A stretch of DNA of 64,000 nt from Echinometra lucunter (lineage: Eukaryota > Echinodermata > Echinoidea > Camarodonta > Echinometridae): assembly GCA_029962745.1 (NCBI GenBank), contig CM057158.1:5140602-5204601 (forward strand), written 5' to 3'. Below the pieces are notes generated by a model that saw nothing but the letters and a program-made list of their open reading frames with translations, ran no database searches and was not told the origin of the DNA. Below, in pieces: positions 23,988 through 36,238 of this stretch. The stretch's first letter is position 1, and each line of letters starts with the position of its first letter. Position numbers and translations under genes: made by a program.

Positions 23988-24734
23988 ATCTCACCCCAAC
24001 AACAGGGTAATGACCTCAACGCATGAAAAAAAAAATAAGTACTGCATTTCATGGAATGCCAACCTTGCAGACCCCAAGGGAGCTCCCAATTTTCAATCAG
24101 TAATGAAAACTGTGGAATGTTTGTTTTATGCAAATGAATCTCCTGTGTGAGTCTGACAGGACTGTATTTAGAATGGCCAGGGGGTTTGAGTTACTTCATG
24201 GTCAAATTTGAACAATTGAGACTGTAAGTGGACTTCTCAGAAGGCTGTTAGAAACCTACAAGTCCAGAACGATGACAACCAGAATATGATGTAGGGCAAG
24301 TAAAATTTGAAGTCAATGCAATCATTTCTATTTTTTGGGCAGGTAAGATATAGATATAGCAAATGCTGGAGAAATTAAAGGTCCAATCTAAATAATGGAG
24401 ATCACGAGATCCGACAGGAAGTGAATTTGTCAAGTGGTGGTACAATAGAGCTGATACAAATCCACTCAGGATGCGCACAGCAAAATATGGCAAGCAGAAA
24501 ATTAATATGTCAATTCATTCTTTCAAACTTTGGGGCAGATGAAATCGCTCTCATTTTTGGCATGTAAAATGTGGAAAACGAATGTAAAAGAAATTTGCAA
24601 TATAGGAATTATTTATCATTTCTTTAGTATGAGATTTATAACATAATAACTAAGAAAGACATTCCTTTACCAAAGAATGCATATTTGTCACGATGCTACA
24701 TACACATATTTAACTGTCAAATAGAGCTTCTTAC

Positions 24735-24800
24735 CAAGACTTTCTCTGTTGGTTCCTCTCCTACAACACTGCAGATATCACCAAAGTTTGCAGCACAGAC
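24735..24800 (-). CDS. PPP4R1: PPP4R1 micro-exon: VCAANFGDICSVVG
   Basis: This 22-codon exon encodes VCAANFGDICSVVGEEPTEK plus VL, corresponding to human VCAANFGDICSVVGQQATEEML. The acceptor is TTTCCGAAG, which has a weak pyrimidine tract, and the donor is TTG/GTAAGA. The near-identity of the first fourteen residues to the human protein makes the call secure despite its size. It is too short to show as an open frame of its own. Confidence 0.95.
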
Positions 24801-25877
24801 CTTCGGAAACAACACAGATATTAGAAATCAATCAATGAAATTGTGTCGAAAATCTTACCTCGATAACAATTCCATCAAAATGTGTTTAGGAAAATAAAAA
24901 ATCTAGAATTATATGTACAAAAAGTGGGCTAAACACCTGAAAAAGAAAGCTTCACTGAATAAGAGCCTGGTCTTGCATATCAGCCAACAGATTAATATTA
25001 CAAACTGATAAAGTGCTATCTTTTGTCTTCTAGAAATAGCCACAAAGTGATATACTAAATAGATGGAGTAAATATATGACAAACGTTAACTTTACAGGCC
25101 CATTCTTAAAACGGGAATCATATAAATTAGTGCCTATCTATGAACATTTTAACAATGGATGCACTATGCAAACCTCAACAGACAATGATATCAAATGGAA
25201 AATTAATAAAAGAAAATCTTATCAGAACCTCGGAAACCAGTTTCATGTGGCTTTTTTTTTTTATAATGACAATATTTGTCAAGAAAAAGGATATGGTAAA
25301 ATCATACTTTCCTCACGGAAATATACGCCTGTATCAATAGTATATTACAAAAGAAAACATACAAGAAGGAAGTATGAACTTGATATTTGAAGTATGTGAG
25401 AGTGGTTATCAATTGGGTTAAGGGAATAACAGTGGTTTCATATCCCTATTCAAGCTATTGGCACATGTGCTAGAGAACCAAGAAAAAAATTGCTGGAAGT
25501 AATTAACACATCTGACATTTCTGTACAAGGAAAAAGTTCACTACCCAGCAGCATTTCTTTTCACTTTCAAGCTCTTCCTACCATTCAAATGGTGAGACGT
25601 GGAAGAATGCAATACCCTCACTTTTCTAAAATGAAAAGGAAGATTGAAAGTAGTTTATTCTTTATTGTTTTTCTGGGACCTAATCAAATTTATGCAACTT
25701 GCCCCTACATTTGTAATATTCAAGTTAGGTAGTGCCATTTATTAACTGGCAAAAGCCAAGTTCAAATTGAATGCCTGTTTTTTTTTTGTTTTCTTTTCAT
25801 GTCATTACAAAGTCATTCCTATATTAATGACAACTAAAACAAGACAAAAACAACATAAACATGCCTTGATAACTCAC
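24801..25877 (-). other. PPP4R1 intron, no further feature
   Basis: AT-rich intron. Open frames of up to about 100 codons on the plus strand have no recognisable domain and look random. Confidence 0.7.
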
Positions 25878-25982
25878 CTTTCGTATATGAAATAAACTGT
25901 CTTTGCACAATTCAGTAAACTGGGGGAGGAAGTAGTTCTCTGTGATGTCTTTGCCAACGAGAGGTGCAACTTTGCTCATCAG
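25878..25982 (-). CDS. PPP4R1: PPP4R1 exon: VGKDITE HEAT repeat
   Basis: Thirty-five codons, LMSKVAPLVGKDITENYFLP through DSLFHIRK, match human IMCKMAPMVGKDITERLILP...CRMFHVRK. The acceptor TTGCAG/CTGATG and the donor AAG/GTGAGT are both strong. The exon is phase 0 at both ends, and the following exon begins VCAANFGD as in vertebrates. Confidence 0.96.
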
Positions 25983-28900
25983 CTGCAAGATAAAGAAAAA
26001 GTAGGACATAGGAGCAAGGAGAAAGAGACAGGATAGAGATAGTCAAATGGATGTGAAAAATGAGAAAAGGATAAAGGTGAAGAGGAGAAGAAAATGTCTG
26101 GCTAATTATCTTTTAAATATTCAAGCCTTATCATACAGGCAGAAATCTTTCTACTACAATTTTTTTTTTTTTTACATCAGGTGAAAGCATTTTGCCTTGT
26201 TGACTGCAACAGCTTCATTAAAATTACTTATGAAGAAATGGCAGTTAAAAAACAGAGTTTAAATCAATATTGCTATTGATTAAACTACAACATTTATCTA
26301 ATGTTAACTGAGCATGAATATAAAATAGACAAAACCTTTTGAATTCAACAAGACAACAAAGTTAATTAACAGCTCCTGCAAGGCTACAGCAGTTCATAAT
26401 GCCAGTTTTGTCATACATTTAAGGCTTTTGTATAAGCTTATTGAAGACCTATGTTCAGCATCACTGACAAATTTGAATTTGAATTTGAATGAGCTTTTGA
26501 AAGAACATCACTCCACAAGCTCTTAACCCATTCGTGACATAGGTCCACATTTTGTGGTTTGGCCTAATATCTTTTGATGCAAAGCCCTAAAAATCATACC
26601 AAATACATGAGCAGAAAAAGCAAAAAATTCTACACAAACTGTGCCCATTTTGGTTGCATCAATATTCGTTGTTTGATGCTGAAAATTTTTTAAAGGAAAA
26701 TAAGCATTAAAATCCTTAAATTAGCAATGTGATAGAAAGTTTAAAATCACCGTTTTTCCCTGCAAATTGGCAACTTTTTTACTTCTCATCATAATTTCTG
26801 TCAATTTCTATTCATTTCAGATACATGACGTTTTATAAGAAAAATGTAGCAATAAAATAAAAATGTTGGTGTTGCCAATTTGAAGAATAAAAGCTGATCA
26901 AATTAGGCTTTAAATGATTCCTGTCACAAATGGGTTAACAAAATACAAAGCTCTCATCATGGAAAGCTTGCATGGCAAAACGAAAAGGGACTATGGACAC
27001 AGGCGATTCAAGGCATCCATCATCAATGGATGCTGCATGCCAGTCTATGGGGAGGCCTTAATTATGGATATTAGCTGATAGGACTAGGATAAGCTGTACA
27101 TGTATGGTACTTGGGCCCACATGAATATGTCCTCAATGAATGCAACTGTACTCTCTCTCCAAAGAATGAGACATGAATGGCTTACATTAGCCCCCATAAT
27201 AAATATGCTTCAAATTGATTACCTGACAAAAAAACCCCCAATGGATTAAAGGGGGGGAAAAAAAAAATTTTATTGAGAGAAAATACATCACATCACACTT
27301 ACTGGAAGACAAGTTCATAATCTTGTAACAAATAGTCCATGAAAAAATAACATATTCTTACTGTGAACAGCAACCACTAATGAACTTATCTTTTGTAAAA
27401 AGACAGAAGTGAATCATATTTAGATACTCGACATTATAATAGAACAAATGTTGAAATAAAACTCTACCAGAAGGAACATGATGTAAAGTTACCCTACAAC
27501 ACTCACACTGCAAACTTATGCCACTTTCCCATTGAATCTCCATAGCTCCCAGCAAGACAAGACTCTGGCCAGATGTAATAAGCATACACCAGGGGAAAAA
27601 CAGAATAGTGAGATTGTTTTGTGATAGTCAAATCTCACTACCCATGTCTTTCACCTAGGGAACGCTGAATTCTGGGAATTCATGGAACGAAGCACTGCAT
27701 ACAGGGATCCAACGTGTCGACAATGCAGCGATGTCTTTCATTTTCACTGGTGCAGTCATTATGAAGAATTGTGAAAGTGGAAAGGTGGTTTTGTTTCGAT
27801 GAAGAATAAATTTACAGGCTGAGGCTGCTCAATGAGATTGTGTTGCACCGGTTTAGCTTGTTTCGAAAGTACACAAGATCCATTCTTTCAAGAGCAGTGG
27901 CTCTCTTTTTCTTCTAATACTTTCGAAGCTGATGATAGCACATGATCATGCTGACACTAAGACATAGACTAGACTCTACTTCATTCAGTCTCGAGTAAAT
28001 CTATTTCCTTTCTCTGTAGACTGTAACTTCCCTTCACAAGTTTCAGACTGAAGCACAGCATAACTTGTTAACTCTTTATCACTATCAGGTGATCCAAAAA
28101 CAGTTCCCATCATGATAACATTGTATGCAAAGTCATGTTCCAGTACTCTGAACTGTTCCCCAAGAACATTCCGAAAAAGTATGCAGTTTATAGCACATTA
28201 GATTCCGAGTCTAACGTTACAAGTACAAGTACAACTAGGTGGCTGTGAAGTTTACGAGCATTGCAATGCAATATCCTCTCCTTCTTCCACAAACATACAC
28301 TCCATTAAGAGTATTGTGACCTCCGTATATCTCTCTCATGTACGAAAATGCTTAAAGAATGCTCATATTCTCCTCCTCATCCTCATCCTCTGTGAAAATG
28401 GATAAGTAGTAGCAGTAAGCACATCAATCTCTAGCTCTGTGCATCTCTGTGTGGTTGGCTGCATGGCTTTATGCATGCTTTTAGTGCTCTGTCTGCTGTG
28501 TGACATGTGTGAAAGTCCTATGAGATGACTGTGTGTGCTCTCTGCCATATGCTTGTGTGTGTACAGTGAAAGTGTGTATGATGCAGCATGTAGCATTGTT
28601 TGGGCGGGAAAGTAGTGGGGGTGTGTATCTGAGCCTGGAAGTGAGAGTTAGAGCATACATACACACACACCACTCTCCACACAGATGTTGCTGTGTGAAT
28701 AATTCATATTTTTAATGTAAGATTTTCTTATCTTTTGTTCTATTCACAGGCAACTTGGAAAATCAGGACTTCAATGATATGCACATGCGCACACATGGGT
28801 AGGAAGCCTTAAAAGCATTCTTGAACAACATAAGACTGATGCCCATCCACAATCATTAAAAATAGTTAAATGCAAATAAATTCTCAGTATTAAAAGCAAC

Positions 28901-30606
28901 GAAAATTAATGTGCTTAATCAATGCTTACATCTTGTGGTACAATATCTCTTCAAAAAAACAACAACCAACAAACATAAATGTAAATTGAGCCAAGGCGCC
29001 CCGAACACTTCTGTCGAAGGAAGATTGTAGGGGAAAAAAATGGAGATTTATATTTACATATTTGAAGTCATTACATTTTGAAAAATTGTCATTTTATCAG
29101 TTATTTGTCTCCTTTTTCGATTCCTCTTATAGCAAAATAACAAGTTATAACCAGACTTGCTTATGATAGATAACTTTCATTCTATAGAATCTATATGATT
29201 TCATCTTTTTTCTAAAAAAACAAAGCCAAAAAAAAACAACAACTAATATCTGGTCAGATTTATCTATAACTCTAAAATTACATTTCCTTGAAACATAATT
29301 TGGAAAACATTCATTCTCTGTTGAATACAGAACTCATAATAACCAATCAGCTAGTGAAGCCCCACCCTGCCCCCCTCCTCTCAACCCCTTCAGTCACATA
29401 ATATCATGAATAACAAAGTTTGTTGAGACTATAATGGAGAAAATAACAAGTTGAGTCACTTCTACATATCATGGCTTCATATCTTTTTCTAACCTTAGAT
29501 ATGCCCATCATCGAAAACCCAGTAAAAAATCTACAATCCAGTTTTCAACATTTGGAACTTGGGAGGCGATCATATCCTCAACCAATACAAACCCATAAGG
29601 AGCATGCGAAGCTCCCTCCCCCCCCCCATCCCCTCCCCCCCCCCCCATCCCCTCCCTTTCAGTCATGTAATATCAAAGAATAATAAACTTTGTTGAGACT
29701 GTAATAGAAAACATCAGACAACACATGAATTTGACCAGCTGACCTCATATCTTTCTCTCTCTCTTTCTCTCCCTCTCTCTTCCTTTTCTCACACCGATCT
29801 CTCATTCCTACATATTGATAATTATAGGAGTGCACTTTGTCCTGCATGCGATAGCTGCCCTGCTGCCCTCCTAACCTCGTGCAATATTGCAATCACTTCT
29901 CAAACATTCCAATACCAGCCAGGTCGGCACAATTACAATGCTGCATATCATTAGCAGTGGGGTGAATGGGTGGATAAGGAGTATTTGAACTCTAAATGGT
30001 TGGAGGGCAAAGATAATTCAAATTTGATAAAAACATTGTAACTGGCAAATAATCAAGTAATATTCGGTCCCCAGGTTAATGTGCATGGATTAAGCACTAA
30101 AGCAAGTATTTTCAAGAATTCAATGGAACTTTAGAAATCTTGCCTCTTGCCTCACCCCCCCCCCCAAAAAAAAAAAAAGAAAGAAAAAAGTCAATCAAAA
30201 TGAAGACATCTGTTATTGAAAAGACCAAATTACAACCGTTCTTAGCTATCGGTACATATTTACAACAGTTCAAAATGAATTTAGATTATGTCACCTAGAC
30301 ACAAAAGAAGTATTAAGTAAAATAAAAATATACTTGTGAATTGCTTTTCAATATATCAACGAGTAACTGTAGAGTCTTTAATTAACAGAAAAGCTTTACA
30401 GGCAAATTATTAACATAGCTGTATTGACACCAAACTGATCAAATATTTATCTTCAATCCACAGAAACAAATATTCAATTATAGATATATTTCATACCAAT
30501 AATGTACCTTACTAAGATGTGTTCATAGTGGGAAACTTGAAAATCGATAACAGCCAAGACATGAGATGGGTAAAAGGGATGGGAGGGAGAGAAGAAATAG
30601 ACTTAC
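25983..30606 (-). other. PPP4R1 intron
   Basis: It contains one TTAA-flanked MITE (26,523-26,938), a GT-rich stretch at about 28.4-28.7 kb that creates spurious frames, and poly(C) runs at about 29.6 and 30.16 kb. No coding segment was recognised. Confidence 0.8.
26523..26938 (-). mobile_element. TTAA-flanked MITE, copy C
   Basis: A 416-bp copy in the same orientation as copy B. The left terminus reads CCCATTCGTGACAT and the right CTGTCACAAATGGG, each with one change from the other copies. Copies B and C resemble each other more than copy A (for example both read GATGCTGAAAATT internally). Confidence 0.87.
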
Positions 30607-30753
30607 TGCAACAGCCTCTGTTCTGTAATCATCGGAGCTATCTTGACTGGACAACTGGACAATCACTGGGCACACCTGGTCCTCCATGTCCTGCCTTCCT
30701 ACTAACTCCTGTTCTAGTAAGACTAGCAATGCTGCTTGACTTGTCTTCCGAAC
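30607..30753 (-). CDS. PPP4R1: PPP4R1 exon: VRKTSQAALL HEAT repeat
   Basis: The exon is exactly 49 codons, phase 0 to phase 0. It starts VRKTSQAALLVLLEQELVGR and ends SSDDYRTEAVA, aligning with human VRKTSQAALLALLEQELIER...SNDDVKTEAVA. The acceptor is TTACAG/GTTCGG and the donor is GCA/GTAAGT. A short decayed copy of part of this exon may lie about 180 bp further 5' in the gene, near 30,866 (see findings). Confidence 0.96.
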
Positions 30754-30883
30754 CTGTAAGAAGGAGCATTCAAATTTTGTCAGAGGAACTAATTTTCTAG
30801 CAATACAGACCTATAGGAATGCCTACTGAGATGACATGCTAATGCAGTGTAAAGAAAGTCTAGCTTCCCTACTAACTCCTGGG

Positions 30884-31065
30884 GGGTGTTTCATAAAGCT
30901 GTTCGTAAGTTACACACGACTTTACGCACGGCTGGTGATATGTTCTTGTGCTACATGTAAATGATTGAGAATCTGATTAGCACCCAAGAACATGTTCCAG
31001 TTGTGCGTAAAGTCGTGCGTAACTTACGAACCACTTTATGAAATAACCAGCTTTATGAAACACCC
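30884..31065 (+). mobile_element. Foldback MITE (GGGTGTTTCATAAAG ends)
   Basis: A roughly 182-bp palindromic element. It begins GGGTGTTTCATAAAGCTG and ends with the inverse, and internal arms TAAGTTACACACGACTTTACG and CGTAAAGTCGTGCGTAACTTA are also inverted. It has no coding capacity. A related element with GGGTGTTTCACAAAG ends lies at 61.55 kb. Confidence 0.8.
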
Positions 31066-31095
31066 AGGGTGTTCCAGTAAGGCAAGTGATTACAC

Positions 31096-31590
31096 TTAAA
31101 GGCATTGGCTTTGTGAGTAGCTGATTTAAACAATTCTCAAACTAGGATGAAACATGTGTATGAGCACTTGTATTTGTACTCAAAACCCTGAAACCAGCCA
31201 TAATTTGGAATGAAAAAGTGTAAGTTAGACGCAAACGGCGATTTTATTATCCTTCGTCTCACGAGACAATCACTAAGAGGACCACTTTGCTTGAATTTGA
31301 AAATGCCATTATGTGCCTCCCGCCGGGTGATTCGCCAATACACACAGAACGGTAAGGTGAGTCATACGCGCATGCGCACTCCTTATGTCTATTCTGTGCA
31401 ACCGACCCTCGTATAGTTTTCAAACATTGGTTCACATTTTTGATATTTAAAAATACTTCCTGTGGATATTATACTTTGAAACTTTCAGACTGGTATTTTT
31501 ACACTATAACCCTTATGTTTATCCCATTTTCAAGTACCGTAACAAAACAAGATTTCTTAAAATCATAACAATGTTAACCAATGTCTTTAA
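31096..31590 (-). mobile_element. Short TTAA-flanked inverted-repeat element (uninterrupted copy)
   Basis: The element starts TTAAAGGCATTGG and ends CCAATGTCTTTAA. Its left part matches the inverse of the right end of the larger element at 34.7-36.6 kb (ATGAAACATGTGTATGAG). Its right part matches the inverse of that element's left end (TTACACTATAACCCTT). It is thus the same family in the opposite orientation, about 495 bp long, without the inner array. Confidence 0.82.
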
Positions 31591-32554
31591 CTACTCTTCC
31601 AAAACTTAAAAGTGAACATAGCAATAAATTGTGATGAGCTTTTCTAGGGAGTAGATTTTTCAGATCAAGCTCACACTACAGGCCATTTACTCAGATGCTA
31701 AATTAAAATATTTTGAAGGATGCAACTTGTCTCTTTATCTCAGATTAACTGATTTGATTAATCTTCAAAGTCAAAAGGATGCTTAAAAATTTATAGACAA
31801 CACAACAGACTCATCAACTAGAAGACAGATTGATAAGTGAGTTAGAGTTTCATTTGTGGATATGTATACATCCCCCATGTTAATGTGCGTAAGGGGGAAA
31901 GGGTTGAATCAAGTGTGCAACAATATTTCGTAAATTCACATAATGCAAAATATTGTTTGAAGTCTCTTTTATTCAAATGAAATCGAAAGAGTGTGATCTC
32001 TAGCGAAAGTAATATTTATACACAGATAGATGAATGTATTCTTGAAGACAGCACACACTCCAATGCACACAATAAAGCAGGAGCAGCAGCATGCATCAAA
32101 CACAAGAATCCATCTTAATTCAAGGCCTGATCGCTTCTCCAGACACCGCCATTTTCTACCAGGGGTTCAAAAAGTTAATGAGATGCAGCGCAAGCATATT
32201 CAATGCATCTCTGGTAAAAAGCTATGGAGAGCCATCCTGAGCAGAGGGGGGAAAATTAATCTCCTCAGACATTCTCCAACCGCCGAAATTGGCCTCCAGC
32301 AAAATTTGAGTCATTCTTTTTCATCATTCCTTCGACTAAATCCTATATATCCATCATGGCGGGCGGCCACTATGTTTCGCTGATGCGGGTTTGTTTAAGA
32401 GGACCTCCGTCAGGGGTGGAATATTGTCCTGCTTTATGACGCACTTTCAAGCTGTAAGGCAGAGATATTCATCATCTAAAACAGGGTTCCACCCTAACAG
32501 TTAATTCTACTGTGCGTACAACATGAAACATAAGGCATTCAAGTGCCAAACTCT

Positions 32555-33050
32555 GCATAAAAGCTACTATGGGAATACCATCAGGGATTTTTCCTCTTCC
32601 TTTCATGTTTCTGAGAAATGTTTCTTTTGCTATTCATTACACCAACCTACATTTGGTATATCCTCAAAAGGCAGTATCTTGAATCAATGTATGGGGAAGA
32701 GATGGCAGTTTTTTGTTCTTTTTTCAAGAATTTGGAGTCAACAGTAAAATATGAAACTATAATACTGTAGAAATATATGTAAAGCTACTAATCTCTTTTC
32801 TAATTTGTTAATCATTCCATTAATCAGTCACTTATTTCCTCAAAAGGCAATATCTGATATCAATGCATGCAGGTGAGCCATACTCCTTATTGAGAATATA
32901 ATTTATAAAAAGCTACTGAGGGAATTTGTCGGGTTTTAAAATTTCTTCCCCATTTCCTTTCATTAAAGAGAAATGCATCTTTTGCATTTCATTCCATTAT
33001 CCAATCGCCTAGTTTCTCATGGAGTAATATCTAATATCAATGCACGTGTT
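32555..33050 (+). repeat. Diverged tandem repeat
   Basis: Blocks such as TCCTCAAAAGGCAGTATCTT (near 32,662) and TCCTCAAAAGGCAATATCTG (near 32,837) recur, with a third weaker copy near 33,013. AAAAGCTACTATGGGAATAC near 32,559 recurs as AAAAGCTACTGAGGGAATTT near 32,908. The tandem structure is old and imperfect. Confidence 0.6.
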
Positions 33051-34960
33051 AATGCCATACTTTCTTCACATCTGCTTGACACATCAAGGTCTCCGCTTGA
33101 AAACAACTCAAATGTGACGTCAGTGACAGCCTTTTCTTGCTTTGTCTGGCCAAAAATCATGTTAATTATGAAGCAAGCTGGAGAAATAACAGTCCGCATC
33201 ATAATGATGAAACACTGGCTTATGAACTAAGGATAAATCTTTGAGATAAGGTAGGCCTTGCAAGAAAAATACAGAAAAAAGAAAAAATGCAGAAAGAAAT
33301 AGTATTGGGAGGAAGCAAGAAAGGAAGGAGGAGGAAGGGGGGGGGATAAAAAAAAAAGCTCAATATTGGTCTTTGAAGACAACCCTACCACCTACATATA
33401 CATCAAATGCTCTAAGAGTATTAGCTCAAGTCGCTTTTCTATAAAGGACTTTTTGTAGTCTCAGCTTACTGTATTTCTAATCTCTCTCTATTTTGTGTGA
33501 TCTGGAGAAAAATTTAAGTGTGCTTTCAGAGCCGGTGTGTGAGGCAGTGATATATTTCATATATTCATATTTCTACACATGGATTGAAGTACAGATCAAA
33601 GAGATAGACCAGTTACTAATTTCCTTCCTCTCAAAATGGACATTCTCCTTTGTTACAGGGATTCAAATTTCAGATAGCGATGCCGAATATTTGAAAGAGA
33701 AAATGAGTATTCTTTGTCTAACACGAATAGTCTCCCGAACATCCCCTCTATGACTTCCTGTGGCAATAGCCTAGGCAGCGCTGTAGCATATAAACTGGTT
33801 TTATCAGAATAGAATGAGGCTGATTTAACTCGGGACAGGTGAAACTGGCCACATGCTGTGGGGAGGATAAAGGAGACACAATATTTGGACTCCACTACAC
33901 AACAGAAAACATTCTTTGCTAGCTGAAAAATATATATCTTCATCTCAATGAGAAAATAAATTCAATCTCAGTAAACATATAGCAATATTAAAGATCCGGA
34001 GTTACACTGTTCAGCTTCAAACTGATCTAAAAAATGCAGATGTGGGACTCGTTTTTTTTTTCTTTTGTTTTTTTAACATATGGAACGGCATGATGCTGCT
34101 CTACATTTCAATTCATAAACTATTTGAGTTATACTGTGATAAATAAGGATAGGAAGAGGATAAAATCCAATATTAGCAGGTTAGTAAACAGGGAATTTCC
34201 CCTTGGATAATGAGCTCATCAACATACAGTACTACTGATCTGATTTACACATTTGTTTTATCAACATGACAACGTTCTAGTCTGATTCATAAAGCATATC
34301 TTATCAACAGAGAATGTGACATATAGACAAAACAATAACATATAATTCAACATAGAGGCAATGGGAACTATGAGGCAATAGGAACTATGTTTGATCATGA
34401 ATACATCATTAGTTGAAGTATTTCAAAGACAGATTATCTGATTTACTGGCTTTAAAAGGAAAGGTTGGTAACTGCATTAAAATCCAAAATATCTACAGAG
34501 ATTATACTAAATTTCACTACTGTATCTGCTTGTAACAAAGGCTCTCGACAGCATACTGGACATCAATCTACATTCTACTTATCCAACATTTCTTTCCTGA
34601 GCAAAAATGAGATAATGGGAACTGGGAACAGAGATTTATATAACTCTGGGAAGCTCATGAGACTTAATAAAGAGCAAGCAAAAACCCAATAGCATTGATT
34701 AAAGGCATTGGTTAACATTGTTATAATTTGAAAAAAAACCCACCTCATCTTGCTACTTGAAAATGGGATAAACAAAAGGGTTATAGTGTAAAAATAACAA
34801 TCTGAAAGTTTCAAAGTATAACATCCACTGGAAGAATTTTTAAATATTAGAAATGTGAACCAATGTTTGAACAAGCCAATAGCAAGATTGTGTCTCGCCC
34901 ACCCGTGACTAAATAACACGAAAGTTTCCCCAAGTACATCCCTAACCAAGTTTGATTCAC

Positions 34961-36124
34961 AAGAAAGTCTTGCAGGTAAACTTTAATGTTTGACCTAAAA
35001 TGACCTTTAACCTTACCATGTGACCTGATGGCACAACAGCATGAATGTACCCCTAGTGAATCTATCATCCAAATTTGCTTGCTACTGCAGCAACATGTGC
35101 CAAGTTATGTGTCATAAGAGAGTCTTGCAGGTAAACTTTAACGTTTGAAACAAGAAATGACAGAGGAAAAGCAAATTCAAGAATTTGAAAACATCTGTAA
35201 CATATGACCTCCAATGACCTTTCACCTTATCATGTGAAGTCCAACAGAATGATAACATGCACTTCCCCTTAGTGATCTGCAACCCAAGTTTGACTGAAAA
35301 GTGTGACACGGTTGCAAAGTTTTGTGTCATAAGAGAGTCTTGCACGTAAACTTTAACCGTTCAACGTTTGACCTGTAATGACCTTTGACCTGACCATGTG
35401 ACCTCTGACTGGACCATAACATGCAGGTCCCCTTAGTGCATCGACAACCCAAGTTTGATAGATAAGTGTCACACGGTTGCAGAGTTTTGAGTCATAAGAG
35501 AGTCTTGCACGTAAACTTCAACGTTTGACCTGAAATGACCTTTGACCTTACCATGTGACCTCTGACTGGACCATAACATGCAGGTCCCCTCAGTGCATCT
35601 ACAACCCAAGTTTGGTTGAAAAGTGAGTCACGGTTGCAAAGTTATGTGTGATAAGAGAGTCTTGCACGTCAACTTTAACATTTGACCTGAAATGACCTTT
35701 GACCTTACCATGTGACCTCTGACTGGACAATAAGATGCAGGTCCCCTTAGTGCATCTACAACCCAAGTTTGATTGAACAGTGTCACACAGTTGCAGAGTT
35801 TTGTGTCATAAGAGAGTCTTGCACGTAAATTTTAACGTTTGACCTAAAATGACCTTTGACCTTACCATGTGACCTCTGACTAGAGCATAACATGCAGGTC
35901 CGCTTAGGGCATCTACAACCCAAGTTTGGTTGAAAAGTGAGTCACGGTTGCAGAGTTTTGTGTCATAAGAGAGTCTTGCACGTAAACTTTAACGTTTGAC
36001 CTGAAATGACCTTTGACCTTACCATGTGACCTCTGACTGGACCATAACATGCAGGTCCCCTTAGTGCATCTACAACCCAAGTTTGGTTGAAAAGTGAGTC
36101 ACGGTTGCCAAGTTATCTTTCATA
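34961..36124. repeat. 157-bp tandem array with nuclear-receptor half-sites
   Basis: There are about seven copies of a unit containing AAGAGAGTCTTGCACGTAAA, TGACCTTTGACCT, CATAACATGCAGGTCCCCTT and CCCAAGTTTG. The last five copies are nearly identical: TGACCTTTGACCT starts at 35,379, 35,536, 35,693, 35,850 and 36,007, exactly 157 bp apart each time. The two leftmost copies are diverged and one is longer. The inverse of the shared motif is AGGTCAAAGGTCA, a perfect DR1. Confidence 0.93.
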
Positions 36125-36130
36125 ACGTTT

Positions 36131-36238
36131 GTGACGGACGGACGGACGACGGACGGACGACGGACGGACGACGGACGGACGACGGACGGACGACGGACGG
36201 ACGACGGACGGACGACGGACGGACGACGGACGGACGAC
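36131..36238. repeat. 11-bp minisatellite (GGACGGACGAC)n
   Basis: A roughly 108-bp perfect or near-perfect array of an 11-bp unit built from ACGG and ACG blocks. It creates spurious DGRTTDGRR and RPSVV frames. It sits directly after the 157-bp array within the same element. Confidence 0.95.

Larger units (their letters stand above)
21024..24734 (-). other. PPP4R1 intron with ghost exon, MITE and G42 tract
   Basis: The intron contains the exon duplicate at 21.1 kb, a TTAA-flanked MITE (22,835-23,252), an uninterrupted G run (23,591-23,632) and a 55-bp tandem duplication (23,879-23,987). The rest is AT-rich with no recognised feature. Confidence 0.8.

Noticed and set aside
25076..25390. 104-codon plus-strand frame in an intron
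   Set aside because: AT-rich composition, no domain and no neighbouring exons; expected by chance in sequence of this base content.
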